From positions 2,296,707 through 2,360,706 of the forward strand of contig CAJSYZ010000008.1 of the NCBI GenBank assembly GCA_910574455.1: a stretch of DNA of 64,000 nucleotides. Direction: 5' to 3'. Origin of the DNA: Trichaptum fuscoviolaceum. Lineage: Eukaryota > Basidiomycota > Agaricomycetes > Hymenochaetales > Trichaptaceae. The first letter of the stretch is position 1, and each line of letters opens with the position of its first letter. The translations under genes were made by a program, and so were the position numbers. Shown one piece after another: positions 22,634 through 33,357 of this stretch. The notes under the pieces are model-generated. The model saw only the letters and a list, made by a program, of their open reading frames with translations. It searched no databases and was not told where the DNA came from.

Positions 22634-24586
22634 TTATTCCTGCGCTTCCCTATCGCGTCGAGCCAGAGCTCGCTGGTACATCTGATACGCCAGACAGTCC
22701 GGGGGGAACATCTCCTCGTTAGTAAGGATAGAGCCGGAGTCATCGAGTTGTTCCCCATACACACGTCTACTCATAATCAGCAATGAAATCTGTTCCGAGA
22801 AAAAAATAGACGTACTTGTTCCACTCGTTTAAAAGATCCTCTTTCCAGGCATCCGTCTGTACGTGATATAGCTGAAGAATCGCATTGTAATATGCGATAT
22901 AGTTGAAATGACGTGATGAAGCCTTAGAGAAAGAGAGAGACGGTTCCGAATGCAGTACAAAATGTGCCTGTAGCGACTAACAGTCAGTGTCAGTCTATTT
23001 TTGAAGGCGAGGATCACTTACATGCATGCAACAATATGCGATGAACTCCGGGGTGACTTCATTGTGTCCATGTATGTGAGCGATACCACGAGCAGGACGA
23101 CTGCCCGGATCATTGGGATCTTCATCGGCCATGACTGCCTTTCCGTAGGAAATCGAAATACCAATCTGGAGCCTTTCGTTAGATGGCCATGGCCCTACAT
23201 TAATACAATTTAGGACTTACTTTTATAGGAATTTCATTCTGGAGCAATCCTTCCCACTCTTTGTCTGGGTTATATTTCTCACCTTTGAACAACAAGGGAC
23301 TGAGGCCGAGGCCAGGCTTCAGTATCATTTTCTTTGATTTGAAGGCAGCGAGTATCCTTGTTGAATATAGTTAGTAATGTGTACGTGTGAAAAGCCTACT
23401 AATACTTACTGTTCATCGCTCTTTTCGCCCCCGAATGTCCCAACCTGCGCAAGCATTTTTAAACAGTTGAGATTATTAAATCCCCCTTTTCGCTTTGGGG
23501 GGGATTACAGGAGTGTCGAAGTTGAAAATATCACCAATAATGCTCTTCACGGTGGCCACGTCCTCGGCCCTCGCCTGACTCCTCCCGTGGTTGAGCTGGA
23601 CCCATAGGGATCAGTAATGAAGCAGCTGCTGAAACTATAATACTCACCTCTTTTGCCGCCTCAACTTCACGAATTGAGTCAATCTCCTTCTCCATCCAGG
23701 GATATCTTGAAATCAGGCGGGTCCATTTTTCCGCCAATGCACCTTCGCTGTTCAATTGAAATGAATGCAGCTCTAATTAAACTAGGAACGAACTCACTCG
23801 TCAGTGACCGGCCGTTCATCCATCTCCGACGCTGCGTTTCTGCCCGCCGTTATAATCGTGAGGAAGTCAGTCACGCATTCCACCCATCTTCCGTGTCCAC
23901 GTGTTGCACTGGCAAGGGCAGACTCCGGTTTGCGTCTGGGACGTAGTCAGTAAAGAGCTTGATGGCTTCCAATCATCTACTCACGCCGGGGCTGTCCCAT
24001 TAGCAGGGGAGACCGCTTGCACGATCGTTTTCGACGGCTTCTTCGTGGGCAAAGCATCCGGGGAAGGCTGCGCAGCCAGTTGGTTTGATGGCGGGGGAAG
24101 AAGAATGGGGTCAATGTGACCACCATGCATCGAACCACCCGAGCCCGTATGGAAGGCCGCCGCCTGTCCCGGATAAGGTGACGGCTGGCTATTAAAGCTA
24201 GCGTTGGAGGAAGTAGAGCCGCTAGGGGGGGGGGGCGGGGAGCATCCACGGAGGCGTCGGGGAGTGAACGCCTGCTCCGTATGCGTTCGTCCCATAATGG
24301 GAAGGCGTCGGAGGCGGGGGAGCGCTGCTGTTACCTAACTGCCTCATTGAATGATCAGCGGTGCGCTTGTACGTTAGAGGCGGGGACGCTTCTTGGTCGA
24401 GGAACAAAGAAGTTGATGAAAATTTCTTCTATCAAGGGTCCTCACCTATTTAAGGTATTAGCAACGGCATTCCCATATATGGTAAGGATTTACCTTTGTT
24501 TGAATGTCTCGTGACCTTAACGCGTCAGTAATCGCGTCAGTTTTATTTCTTACCTGAATGTAACGTGAGCCAGTAGTTCTCGCCAT
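22634..24586 (-). CDS. DUF6698 family protein, transposon-borne
   Basis: About eight exons join in phase. The start is MARTTGSRYIQVRNK (24586); exon 1 splices to a low-complexity Pro/Ser region (SSAPPPPTPSHYG...), then ARKPESALASAT..., MDERPVTDDEGALAEKW, ISRYPWMEKEIDSIREVEAAKE, ARAEDVATVKSIIGDIFNF, LSPLLFKGEKYNPDKEWEGLL, ARGIAHIHGHNEVTPEFIAY, SLSFSKASSRHFNYIAYYNA and a final MYQRALARRDREAQE. The FKGEKYNP...EGLL, VTPEFIAY and FNY...LY landmarks are those of DUF6698, a basidiomycete family of unknown function. It follows the Spt5-like gene by under 100 bp on the same strand inside the Plavaka element, so it may be element cargo. All splice phases I checked are consistent. Confidence 0.72.
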
Positions 24587-24672
24587 CGCTGACTGAAGGA
24601 AGACAAAATGGCTTTTGACATTGTAGCCAGTATATATTGATTCGAAAAAATACATAATAATAAATTATTCTA

Positions 24673-27559
24673 TTATGCAGGTGGTCCATCCGCCTTGCGT
24701 GTAACACGAGTTAAAAAGTCTATAGGATACAGGACCTCCTCCTTCTTCTTCGCGTTCTCCTTTAACTTACAGTAGATCGCCTTTTTCCCCTGCCCTTCCA
24801 ATTTATCGTACCGCGCTGGGTACACGATAGTCCCCGCGTCTGGGCCATTTATCACCACCGCGACTTCGCCTTTCTGAATCTTCGGCCTGCACAATTCCAG
24901 ACTCGACACCGGCACGAACTCTGTCCTGATTCGCATGTCTTGTGTCTTGAACGTGAGCGACACGTCTCGGTTCAGACGTGTCGTCGGAGAATCGGGAGGC
25001 GTTGTCCAGGCAGTCTTGCCATCGACGCTTTTAGGACTCGTGCAACCAAGCACGAAGCGCAGCGACACGTAGTAGCGCTCGAAGACATCCACATAGTTAT
25101 CACGAAGTAAAAAAAAACAGGGGTGATCTGATGTCACCCCTCGCTCGAGATCAATTGGGGGCCGGAGAGCAGCAGAAGCTAACTCCTCGTTGACCGTGTG
25201 CTTCGAGGACTTCTTGGTTTTGAGGGTCTGTTTGGGGCCAGACAGCGTCAGACGGTATCTGAAGTCCGTCCCAAACAGTACTCTGCACCTGCGCCGCAAG
25301 ACGCGCATGTCCCCTGCAGTCTGACCATCGAGTCGCCGACCCGTTTTCCTATACGCAGGCAGCATGTTAAGTCAACTCAAAGTTCAGAGAGTTAGGATAA
25401 CTTACATGGAAATGACGTCGGACGCATCGAACACGTTGACTTGCTGATCACTCTCCCATGTCACGAGTGCCTTGCCTCTGCCATTTGAACCGTGGAGGAA
25501 TCCAAATGCTTTCCGCTGACACACGTAAACCCCATGGTATGAAGTTGAGAGCGTGTCGATGTATCGGGGCTTGATGACAACTGCTCCAGGTAGCGGTTTG
25601 CCCTCCTTGACCGTCATCCACACGGGATCGAATCCACGTTGAACGAATGTACCCATAATTCTTTTTGCTTCATCGACATTGTCAAATGAAGCACCGTCTA
25701 CCTTAAGCCACGAATCTCTATAGGCAAACTGAGCATCTTCACTCGTATTCATTGGAAACCATAATACTCACGTAAAAACGAGTTCAGACGGTCTGAACGC
25801 AATCCACTCGGAGTTCATCTTCCCGCCATGCTCAACCAAGTACGACGTCATGTCCCCGTTGGTCCTTGCGCCACGAATTCGACCAATCCTTCGCAGGGGA
25901 ATGACGTACACCGTCCGATAAAGCGCAGGGTTAGCCTTCGGCATGCCTTGCGTAGCGTGGAGGGAGGTCGTGCGCACTGTTGGCACACTGCGAAGTTGAA
26001 GGGGTCCGTTGACGCTTTCCAGTGCCGCGTCGCGAACAGTTATCTGTCATTGATTAATGTTACTCGTCAATATATATGAGACTGAGGTGATTAGTACGCA
26101 TATCTTACCTGGTCGTGCCCACTACCTAGAAGGATAGTAACCTCCGTGTGCTGAACTCCATCGACCCTCACGTCCTGGACCGCACACACTAACCCGCTGT
26201 CGCCCTTGGTGGGGACCAAGCCTCACGGCTACGGAGTCTCCCGGTGAAAAAATGCGGCGGACGTCCGACATGTTTGCGCACATCGAACTGTCCTCCCCCA
26301 CCTCGACCTCCACCGACTCTCCGTCTACGCGTAGAACGATCCCCAATACGTTCTGGGCCACGCCTCGAATGATCTCCACCGAATCCCCGGAACCCAAGAA
26401 ACTCCTGTTAGTCTCCAGCACAGTGTCGCAGCCGGCAACCGTGAACAACCACACGTCCTCTGCACTCGGTCTCTGCATGGGCCTCGCGTAGTGCAGTCCC
26501 TGTACCGTAAGGAGTTGCAGGCCGTTGGTGAGGTACACCTCATCCCCAACTCTGAACGAGTGCGGCACTGGACCGGGCTCGAGGTCGCCGTTCGGGACGT
26601 TGTCGAGGACGCAAAGTGTGGGGGAGGGGCGGATTTGCGGATATCCTTTGCGAGGGTGGCGGTAATACTGCGATGGGTCCTGGGGAAGTCTGGGTGCAAC
26701 GAGCACTTGTATGTCGTCGCTCGTTGACGTCGAGTGATACACCTTCCCCACATCGCCGGCGTACAGACCGCTCGAAATTTTCACCCAAGACCCAACCGCA
26801 AATCTCCTCGACAAGTCCCCGTTAGACTCCACCTGCAAATCTACCAGCCTTCTCTCGTGCTCAGGCAAAGGGATGACCGCCCTATGAACGTACGCCTGCT
26901 TAATGGGAGCGCCAAACCGCTTGATTACGCGGTCGACGTGGGGCACCTCTGTCGGCACAGACACGTAGATACGGGCTGGAAGCCCTCGCACCGCGAATGC
27001 GTGGAACTCTTTAGGGAGGCCTTTCTGAAGCAGCTTAGCCGTATGTTCCTCATAGGTCCGCTGGTTGGAATACTTAGTAAACCCCCAAATACCAACATAC
27101 GAGATACAGACTTACCCGTACGTGCACCACCAGTACGTCCTGTCGCCAGCCTCGACGAGTCCCGGGAGATTTCCAGACCCATGCAGTATGGCGTCGTGAT
27201 AGGCGGTCTCTCGTCTTTTCTTCCACTTGGCCAGTGCAGCTAGGGATTCCAGCTCCTCTGTCTCGCGAGCTACGGCATTCCCGGAGTTGTACAGCCTCGT
27301 GAAGTCCAAAGGCCGGACGTCGTCGTCAGCCTCATCGTCGACGAGGAATTGCTCTGAATTTGAAATTAACATTCATTCGTCTGAGTTATCGGGGGGTTTT
27401 GTCCCTTCAACACATACCGAATTCCTCTGGATCCACCTCCTCTTCGTCCTCGTCACTCTCCACTTCCGCCTCAAGATCCAGAAACTGTTGCACGATTGGC
27501 TCTCCGCCAGCCTTGGAGGGATAACCGACACTTTTCGAGACTCTGGACGTCATCGTCAT
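24673..27559 (-). CDS. Spt5-like NGN/KOW protein in the Plavaka element, frame-broken
   Basis: Spt5 is a transcription elongation factor that binds RNA polymerase. Here an acidic N-terminus (LEAEVESDEDEEEVDPEEF) leads to an NGN-like region, then KOW-type segments: VGSWVKISSGLYAGDVGKV, FRVGDEVYLTNGL, GSGDSVEIIRGVAQNVLGIV and PGDSVAVRLGPHQG. The C-terminal half has further beta-rich stretches (KGEVAVVINGPDAGTIVYPA) before the stop at 24673. Two places fail. At about 26199-26207 the KOW motif shifts frame by one base, from GPHQG to DSGLVCAVQDV. At the junction near 27060-27115 no splice pair I tried keeps frame between TYWWCTY and TYEEHTAKLL. Other introns, including one of 54 bp between ELVFT and DSWLK, are in phase. 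It is a diverged, transposon-linked Spt5 paralogue and probably a recent pseudogene. Confidence 0.68.
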
Positions 27560-27664
27560 TTATCGAGTCCTTTTTTTCCTGTTCTTTCAACGTCGTTTAT
27601 CATGATATTAGAACGACATTCTCTTTTTTTTTAAGTTCTCAACAAAGAGAACATCTTACTTGAG

Positions 27665-28027
27665 TCTGGTACGCTAAGCACAATATTTATCTAAAATTTA
27701 CAGATTTTTTTGCGACACAACCAAGAGCGCCCTAGATGGGGGCTGATGGTGGAACGGAAGCAAAAAGGACTTCCATCTAAATTTGGTCGTCGCGCTTATC
27801 ACTCGTAAAGATCCCGTGTGATTTGCATACCAGATGTGGCTGTGAGTTTCAAGTTCGGTATGAGAGTCACACGGGCTCTTTACGAGTGTTAAGCCCGACG
27901 TCCAAATTTGGATGGAAGTCCTTTTTGCTTCCATTCCACCATCAGCCCCCATCTAGGGCGCTCTTGGTTGTGTCGCAAAAAATATAGATAAATTATAGAT
28001 AAATATTATGCTTCGCTAGTAGAGTCA
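27665..28027. repeat. Large inverted repeat (foldback/MITE-like) between transposon genes
   Basis: The stretch 27712-27976 is a near-perfect palindrome around a short spacer. Its ends are GCGACACAACCAAGAGCGCC and the complement; arms run for more than 100 bp with scattered mismatches. Weaker symmetry extends outward (AATATTTATCT on both sides) to about 27665 and 28027. It lies between the stop of the transposase gene and the start of the Spt5-like gene on the same strand, so a transposase transcript reading through would form a long hairpin RNA. Confidence 0.85.
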
Positions 28028-28081
28028 AAATACGTTGTACAGATAGACGAGAGAGAAAAAAAAGAGAGAGTGCGAGATCAA

Positions 28082-31000
28082 TTATAAGCTGGCGTTTGGC
28101 TCGACAGTGAAATCTGGGTCCGGCTCATCGTCAGAATCGTTTGAGTCAGGCTCTGGCTCTGGGTCAGAATTGTCGTCCGCGTCAGACTGGGTTTCAAGTG
28201 TCTCGTTTTCCTCGATATTTGTGGTGTCGTCGGGTTCATCGTCAAGCCCGGTATCTTCAAGAGCGTTGAGAACACTAACGAATTCGCCTGGACTGATTTC
28301 TGGCTGGGCTCGCACAGCTGGGTCGACGTGCCCTATCCCGAATCCCAAATAACGCATCAAGATGTCGCGCGAAGCAAACCTGTTGCGGGAAATAGTGAGA
28401 CGACCGGTTGAGTTAGTCTCAGGAACTTAGAAGGTGAGACGCAGTGATATCTCACCGATTGATATAATAATTAACAAAATCTCCCCCCTGGTCTCTGAAC
28501 CGAGAAGGTGGAAGAAGGCTCGTCGTACGACCCAAATGAAAAGCGGGGATTAGGTGACATGCCCGTATGATAGTACTTGGGTCGACGAAGCCGAAGGCAG
28601 GACTACCTGAGTCGCCATAGGGCACGTAACCTACGCGATCTAATCGACGATGTGAGTCTCCTCCATTCCATTCCGGATCGATACCTAACCAGCGCACGAA
28701 CAGGACGTCGATACGCTTATTTTTTGTCTCTGATGGCTCGTGCGTAGCTTTCACATGAAATACAGCCAGCACCCGAGCGTACCAAAAAGGATGGCGCATA
28801 TCGTCGCCTTCGTCCTCCCCGTTTGCCAGCATGACGCAGCGTTTGTCTGTGTCAGGATTGACGACACTGCGTTCTCGTCGAACATCGTAAGTGGTAAAGT
28901 TAAATTGAATTTTTGGGTGACCGTATAGCAAATCATTGTAGAAATGCAGAGAGTCGCGTTCGTCCTCTGTGAATTCGAGGTCTTCCCCCACGGTGTCGAT
29001 ATTTTTGATGCGGGCAAGACAATGGTCTTTGAGGCGGGGATAGAAGTCCTGAAGGAATTGATCAGACGGAGATTAATGAGAGTAAGTTTCTTGTATTTCG
29101 AACCTCAAAGCCAGGATCATCCTGAAATCCGGAATGCATATAGGTCGCAATATCAACTTTGTCGCGCTCGCTGAGTGCAATATGGTACTGCATATGAAGA
29201 TCAGTGTCCGCAGAGAATCGGTCAGTCGAGGAGTTGTATGTGCGTGGTTCGCCTGTTGCGAAAGGTATGTCTACTTTCAAGATACGAAGTATCTGGGCCC
29301 GGTATCTGAGTTCGTATTCGAGAGCGAGAGCTCGCAATATCTGAGGTTCCGTCTGTCTCTTATTCGAGCAACGGTATCGTGCCTTTGATCTTCTGTGCTC
29401 GTGCTCTCCCTACAGAGCGTCAGCAAATCCAAGCTTTCATTCACTTCTGGAACTTACAGGGTGCGTGGAGTAACCGTCCGTCGTACCATACAATCTGATT
29501 TCCTCTACGTAGTCGCCCAGTGCATGGATCTTTGAAGTCTGGAGGTTGAAGACCTTCCGTTTCTTTGCCCCCGAGCCCGATTCTGGAGATTTTCCCTGAG
29601 CTTTGGCACGAGTTGTAGCAGCACGAACACGGGCCTGCACTTCGCGGGCTGACTCGTAAGTGTTGTAATGTGGACAAACATCCTTCTGAAATCTTCTAAG
29701 CTCTTCCCCTAATCTAACTGTCTCCCGTTGCAATAGTTCCAACGTTATTTCTGAATGGATTCGGAGCTTCGCCAAGGCATGCCATGCTGCCATTGTATAG
29801 AGGAGAGTTGTGATCTTCTCATCGTCTCCTGGCAGAAAGAGACCTTCAAAACATGGTATTGCACACTTCAATTCGGGTAAGCAGGTGTTCTTATTTTCTG
29901 AAAACAAAAGTAGCTAACTCACTTGTATAAGATCTTCGAAATCCCGTGCAGCTAACTTCTTCATTTCAGAGACATTATCGGTAAAGTTGCGTATGTCCGC
30001 GTCAGACGCTCCGAACGATGGGACGTGAGCGTATCTGAAAATAAATAGGGTTTAAATCCAATGGAAAAATAGATGAGTTATTCTTCCTACCGCCTATTTA
30101 ACGCTCTGATTCGATCGTCCCCAAGGCTTTGAAGCTTTCGAATAAGATGGGCGAATACCATCTTAAAAAGGCCCAGTTCGACTTCATGAAGTAAGTCTAC
30201 ACGCAACATCCGAAAGAAGTCAAACCCATATGGCGACAAGCACTTGGAGAACGCGTTCTACGTTAATTGTCAAAATCAGTTCTCGATTCCCGTGAGTAGT
30301 CAATCAAATTCATACCTCAGTTGGCACTAAAGACTCTGAACCCAGGTACGCCTCAGTATACTCGTTGGTGACGGCCAAATGATCCTTATAAATTTTATCT
30401 CGTGCTAACTTGATTTTCTGCCGATAGTCCGCGTTATCGTGACGAGCCTTCGTCGCGCGATTGCGCATGTCCCTTTTCATACCAAGGGAATGGATATGTT
30501 TCTTCTCGATCGTGCAACGAGGGCAGGGATATGTCCCCAAGTCACGAATTGTTGCAATGAGCACCCTAAGGTGTGAGTGGATTGTTAGTCTTGAGTCGAG
30601 CTCGAAGAGGTGGTCACTTACTTCTCCGGATAGTCAGCTGAATATGTGAAAATTCGAGGGAAAATCCTTCGAGTGATGCCATCGGCGCACGTAATGACCA
30701 AGCCACGAGTGTAGGCCTTAAGAAACTCGGGGTCACTCAGCAAGAGCATCCAACAGGCATGGAACAGCTCGCGCCGACAGTGAGTCAGGATGGCTCTAGA
30801 AACTGTCTTAGCACCCGTTGTTGCTATGATGAATTCCTCAATCTTCTTTTTTATCTACAATGAATGTGAGTTAGAATTCTATCTTGCGATTGATGAGACA
30901 CTTACTGATGGTAAATATGCAATATGATGCAGTGCATGTGAACCGGAACTCCCTCTTTCGTACTTCGACTGGTTGCCCAGGGCAAGATAAATTGGCCAGA

Positions 31001-32330
31001 CTGACTGCTGCCCGAACTCGGCAACATGTGTTGCGTCGGACCATAGCATGATCCCTGCAATCGCGCGGGGATATATATCAGGTTCGTCTGCCGGAAGTTT
31101 CAGGTTTTTCACCATCTCATGCTCTTCGAGCCAAGCGTCTCCGGTAATAATTCATCGAACACGCGCACAGGAGTTTCTGAGAACTCCGGACGGCACCAGT
31201 TCTGTTTGAAGGGCTCGTAGTGGAAACCGAGGGCCTCATTGGAGGTCAGAATTGACTTGATCACAGGGATGATGGGTCGATGCCAAAAGTTTTCGACTTT
31301 GAACGGTACGCCTTCGGTCTTCTCGTTTTCGCCAAGTCCAACGTTTTTCTTTCCACTTAGAGGCACCTTAATCGTGACAGTTTCATTCCGCCATCCCTGC
31401 TTAGAATCCCCCCAAGGTACACTGCCTTCCAACACCTTCTCCTCTAATTTTCTCGTATTTATTCCATCCATTTCCGACTTTAGGAAGTCGGGTCGAAGGA
31501 TCAGTTCCAACGTCCGATCTTGGATAGACTTCGAGTACCGCGAGATGGTAGACCACATATGAGCGAAACGAAAAGATGATAGGTTTGGATATGGGCTAAT
31601 TGTCTCCATTATCGAAGGTAGCTCCTGCGCAACTGGGAAGACATCCGAGGTCGGGATGCGCGTTGGCTTTGCTTGATATTCTCGTGCCAAGCCAAAAACA
31701 TTCCTTATGGTACTCCAAGCTGTGGCCACGCGGTCACTGATAGATGGGGCTACTGGAACGATGGGCTCGTCGACGATTGGGGTTTGCTCTGAAGGTCCCA
31801 AGGGTGGGTCTTCCTGGTTGTCCAAAGGCTGTGCATTAACTGATTCTAATTCCATCTCGGTTGAAGGTGCCTTCCTCTTCCTTCGTGACTTAGCCTGAGA
31901 TGGGCAAAAGTCCTTATAGCGTCCTGGCATTCGAGCCTTTTTCCGATGTCCTCGACCGGTCGGAACTTCAGACTGTTCAATAGGTAACTGTGATTCGAAT
32001 CCAATGGTCTGAACACAGATATTAACTCAAACTCATTCCAACTTCTGCTTAAAGATTGTGAGTGACACGCACATCTGTATATTCGTCCATGGCAGCAGAT
32101 TCAAGTCCGCGACCATTCGCTGCCTCCCGCTCTCGCTCCAGTTCGTCTGCTTCAATCTTCTGTCTCTTTATCCGCTCCCTTTTCTCCGCCTGATTTTTTA
32201 GGTCCTCGGCGTATACTGCACATGTCGCCAAATGACGCTTCATGCCTCCGGCTGTGTCGAAAGGTCCTCTACCGCGAGTGGGACATCTTGCTGACAGACA
32301 AAAGCGACCCGCCGACTTGGTCCCGCGCAT
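28082..32330 (-). CDS. Plavaka (KDZ superfamily) transposase, one frame break
   Basis: KDZ transposases cut and paste DNA using a DDE-type RNase H fold. The N-terminus has a CxxxC...H...C zinc-finger-like stretch (CPTRGRGPFDTAGGMKRHL). A first intron joins in phase to TIGFESQLPIEQ. Family landmarks follow: NVFGLAREY, LWSDATHVAEFGQQSVWPIY, CADGITRRIFPRIFTYSADY, IRDLGTYPCPRCTIEK, LGMKRDM, MLRVDLLHEVELGLFK, KVFNLQTSKIHALGDYVE, and the C-terminal YGTTDGYSTH, HPFWYARVLAVF and YLGFGIGHVDP. The Asp of WSDATH, the Asp of CADGI and the Glu of LLHEVELG are the likely catalytic acids and all are present. At about 31125-31135 the frame must shift by one base between ELLPE and DAWLEEHE, with no intron to explain it, so the protein is probably truncated. 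The C-terminus is very acidic. Confidence 0.88.
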
Positions 32331-32938
32331 ATCGTTGAATTTCGGCTATAATTCTCTTGAGATTGGTATGATAGAATGTTATGTGTACTCTCTCTGAGAG
32401 CAAAGTAGTGTAGTTCAAATGACAAAAATTTTAAAAAAATTTCTTCCGACTTAAGGTCTTCCGGCCGGTTTGACAGTGCCGAAACTAATTTAGAAGGTCT
32501 CTTCTTTGTCAGCGGGCGAAGCGGCCCTGGCTACTAGTACGTAGTAAGTCGCTCAGCCCAGGGTCACGCCATATTGTGATGATATGGCCATGCCATTGCC
32601 ATGCTATTGCAATGTCACACCATATTTCTCTATCTTAGCATAGGTTGGCAAGCTTATACCGTCTTTATAATTCGTACATAATATGTCGCGTGAACTACCA
32701 GTCAATTACCATACTTCCACTATATTTTACACTGATTGTACTTGCATTATCAGACTGCAAACATATGAAAAATAAACATAATATTGTTTTGTATTCTAAT
32801 GTGACTGTAAGGCCATACAAGGCGTCACAATCGTGGCGGTACATTATAAAGACCGCCATGGTCCGCCAGAGAAAGTCGACTTTCGTGATGACCCGAGTCA
32901 AATTAATGCTCGGATTACCGCTAGCTTAGAGAAATAGT
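32331..32938. repeat. Right subterminal region of the Plavaka element
   Basis: Upstream of the transposase start. It contains GCCATATTG, ATATGGCCATGCCATTGCC and CACCATATTTC words near 32568-32632 that match the word class of the left subterminal region. Presumably it also holds the transposase promoter. The inner part of the terminal inverted repeat begins near 32870 (GGTCCGCC, also at about 22106 on the left). Confidence 0.55.
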
Positions 32939-33003
32939 GCCAACGCTATCTCTAGAGATAGGTTCCTGGGGCCTAGGAGCCTATCTCTAGAGATAGCGTT
33001 GGC
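32939..33003. repeat. 65-bp palindrome in right terminal repeat
   Basis: Counterpart of the palindrome at 16875-16939, with the same CTATCTCTAGAGATAG halves and two or three differences in the central loop (GTTCCTGGGGCCTAGGAGC). Confidence 0.9.
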
Positions 33004-33357
33004 TGGGCAGAGCAGGTGTACTTGACTCGGACTGGAAGGTAATTGCCATATCTCCGAGTCGCTAACGCTTACTCCTCTTACACTCATGAGCAACTATTTT
33101 TTCATAATCAGCTTGTCTGTGAGTAAATTAATTCAATGTAATCAATGAACAAATTCTTGGGGGTTAACCCGAAGTATCATATGAGTTTGGGTCGGTTGAG
33201 TCTATCATTAACTCATTACTCTCTCATTTATTCACCTTTATTCACATTTTAATTTCAAGTTGGTTCGTGGAGCGCTTGTAAAATGTGATAATATTTATAT
33301 ATACTGATATATAGTGAAAGACTTCAGATATCAAGTTATTCTACATTCTGCACACTT

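Larger units (their letters stand above)
16860..33018 (-). mobile_element. ~16.2-kb Plavaka (KDZ superfamily) element, with nested insertion
   Basis: The ends are inverted repeats of about 130 bp starting CACCTGCTCTGCCCAGCC (left at 16860; right end complementary, finishing at 33018). Both include the same 65-bp palindrome. The element is flanked by an 8-bp direct repeat TACTTGAC (16852-16859 and 33019-33026). Inside, all on the minus strand, are a Plavaka transposase, an Spt5-like gene and a DUF6698 gene, with subterminal regions rich in GCCATAT/ATATGGC words. The left arm is interrupted at about 16986 by a second inverted-repeat element and resumes at about 22048 (CATCACGAAAGTTGA, matching the right arm). 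Without that insertion the element would be about 11 kb. Frame breaks in two genes suggest it needs help to move. Confidence 0.85.

Noticed and set aside
25753..25790. 30-bp intron in the Spt5-like gene between ELVFT and the next exon
   Set aside because: A 54-bp intron ending at CCTATAG keeps the frame and fits the usual intron size.
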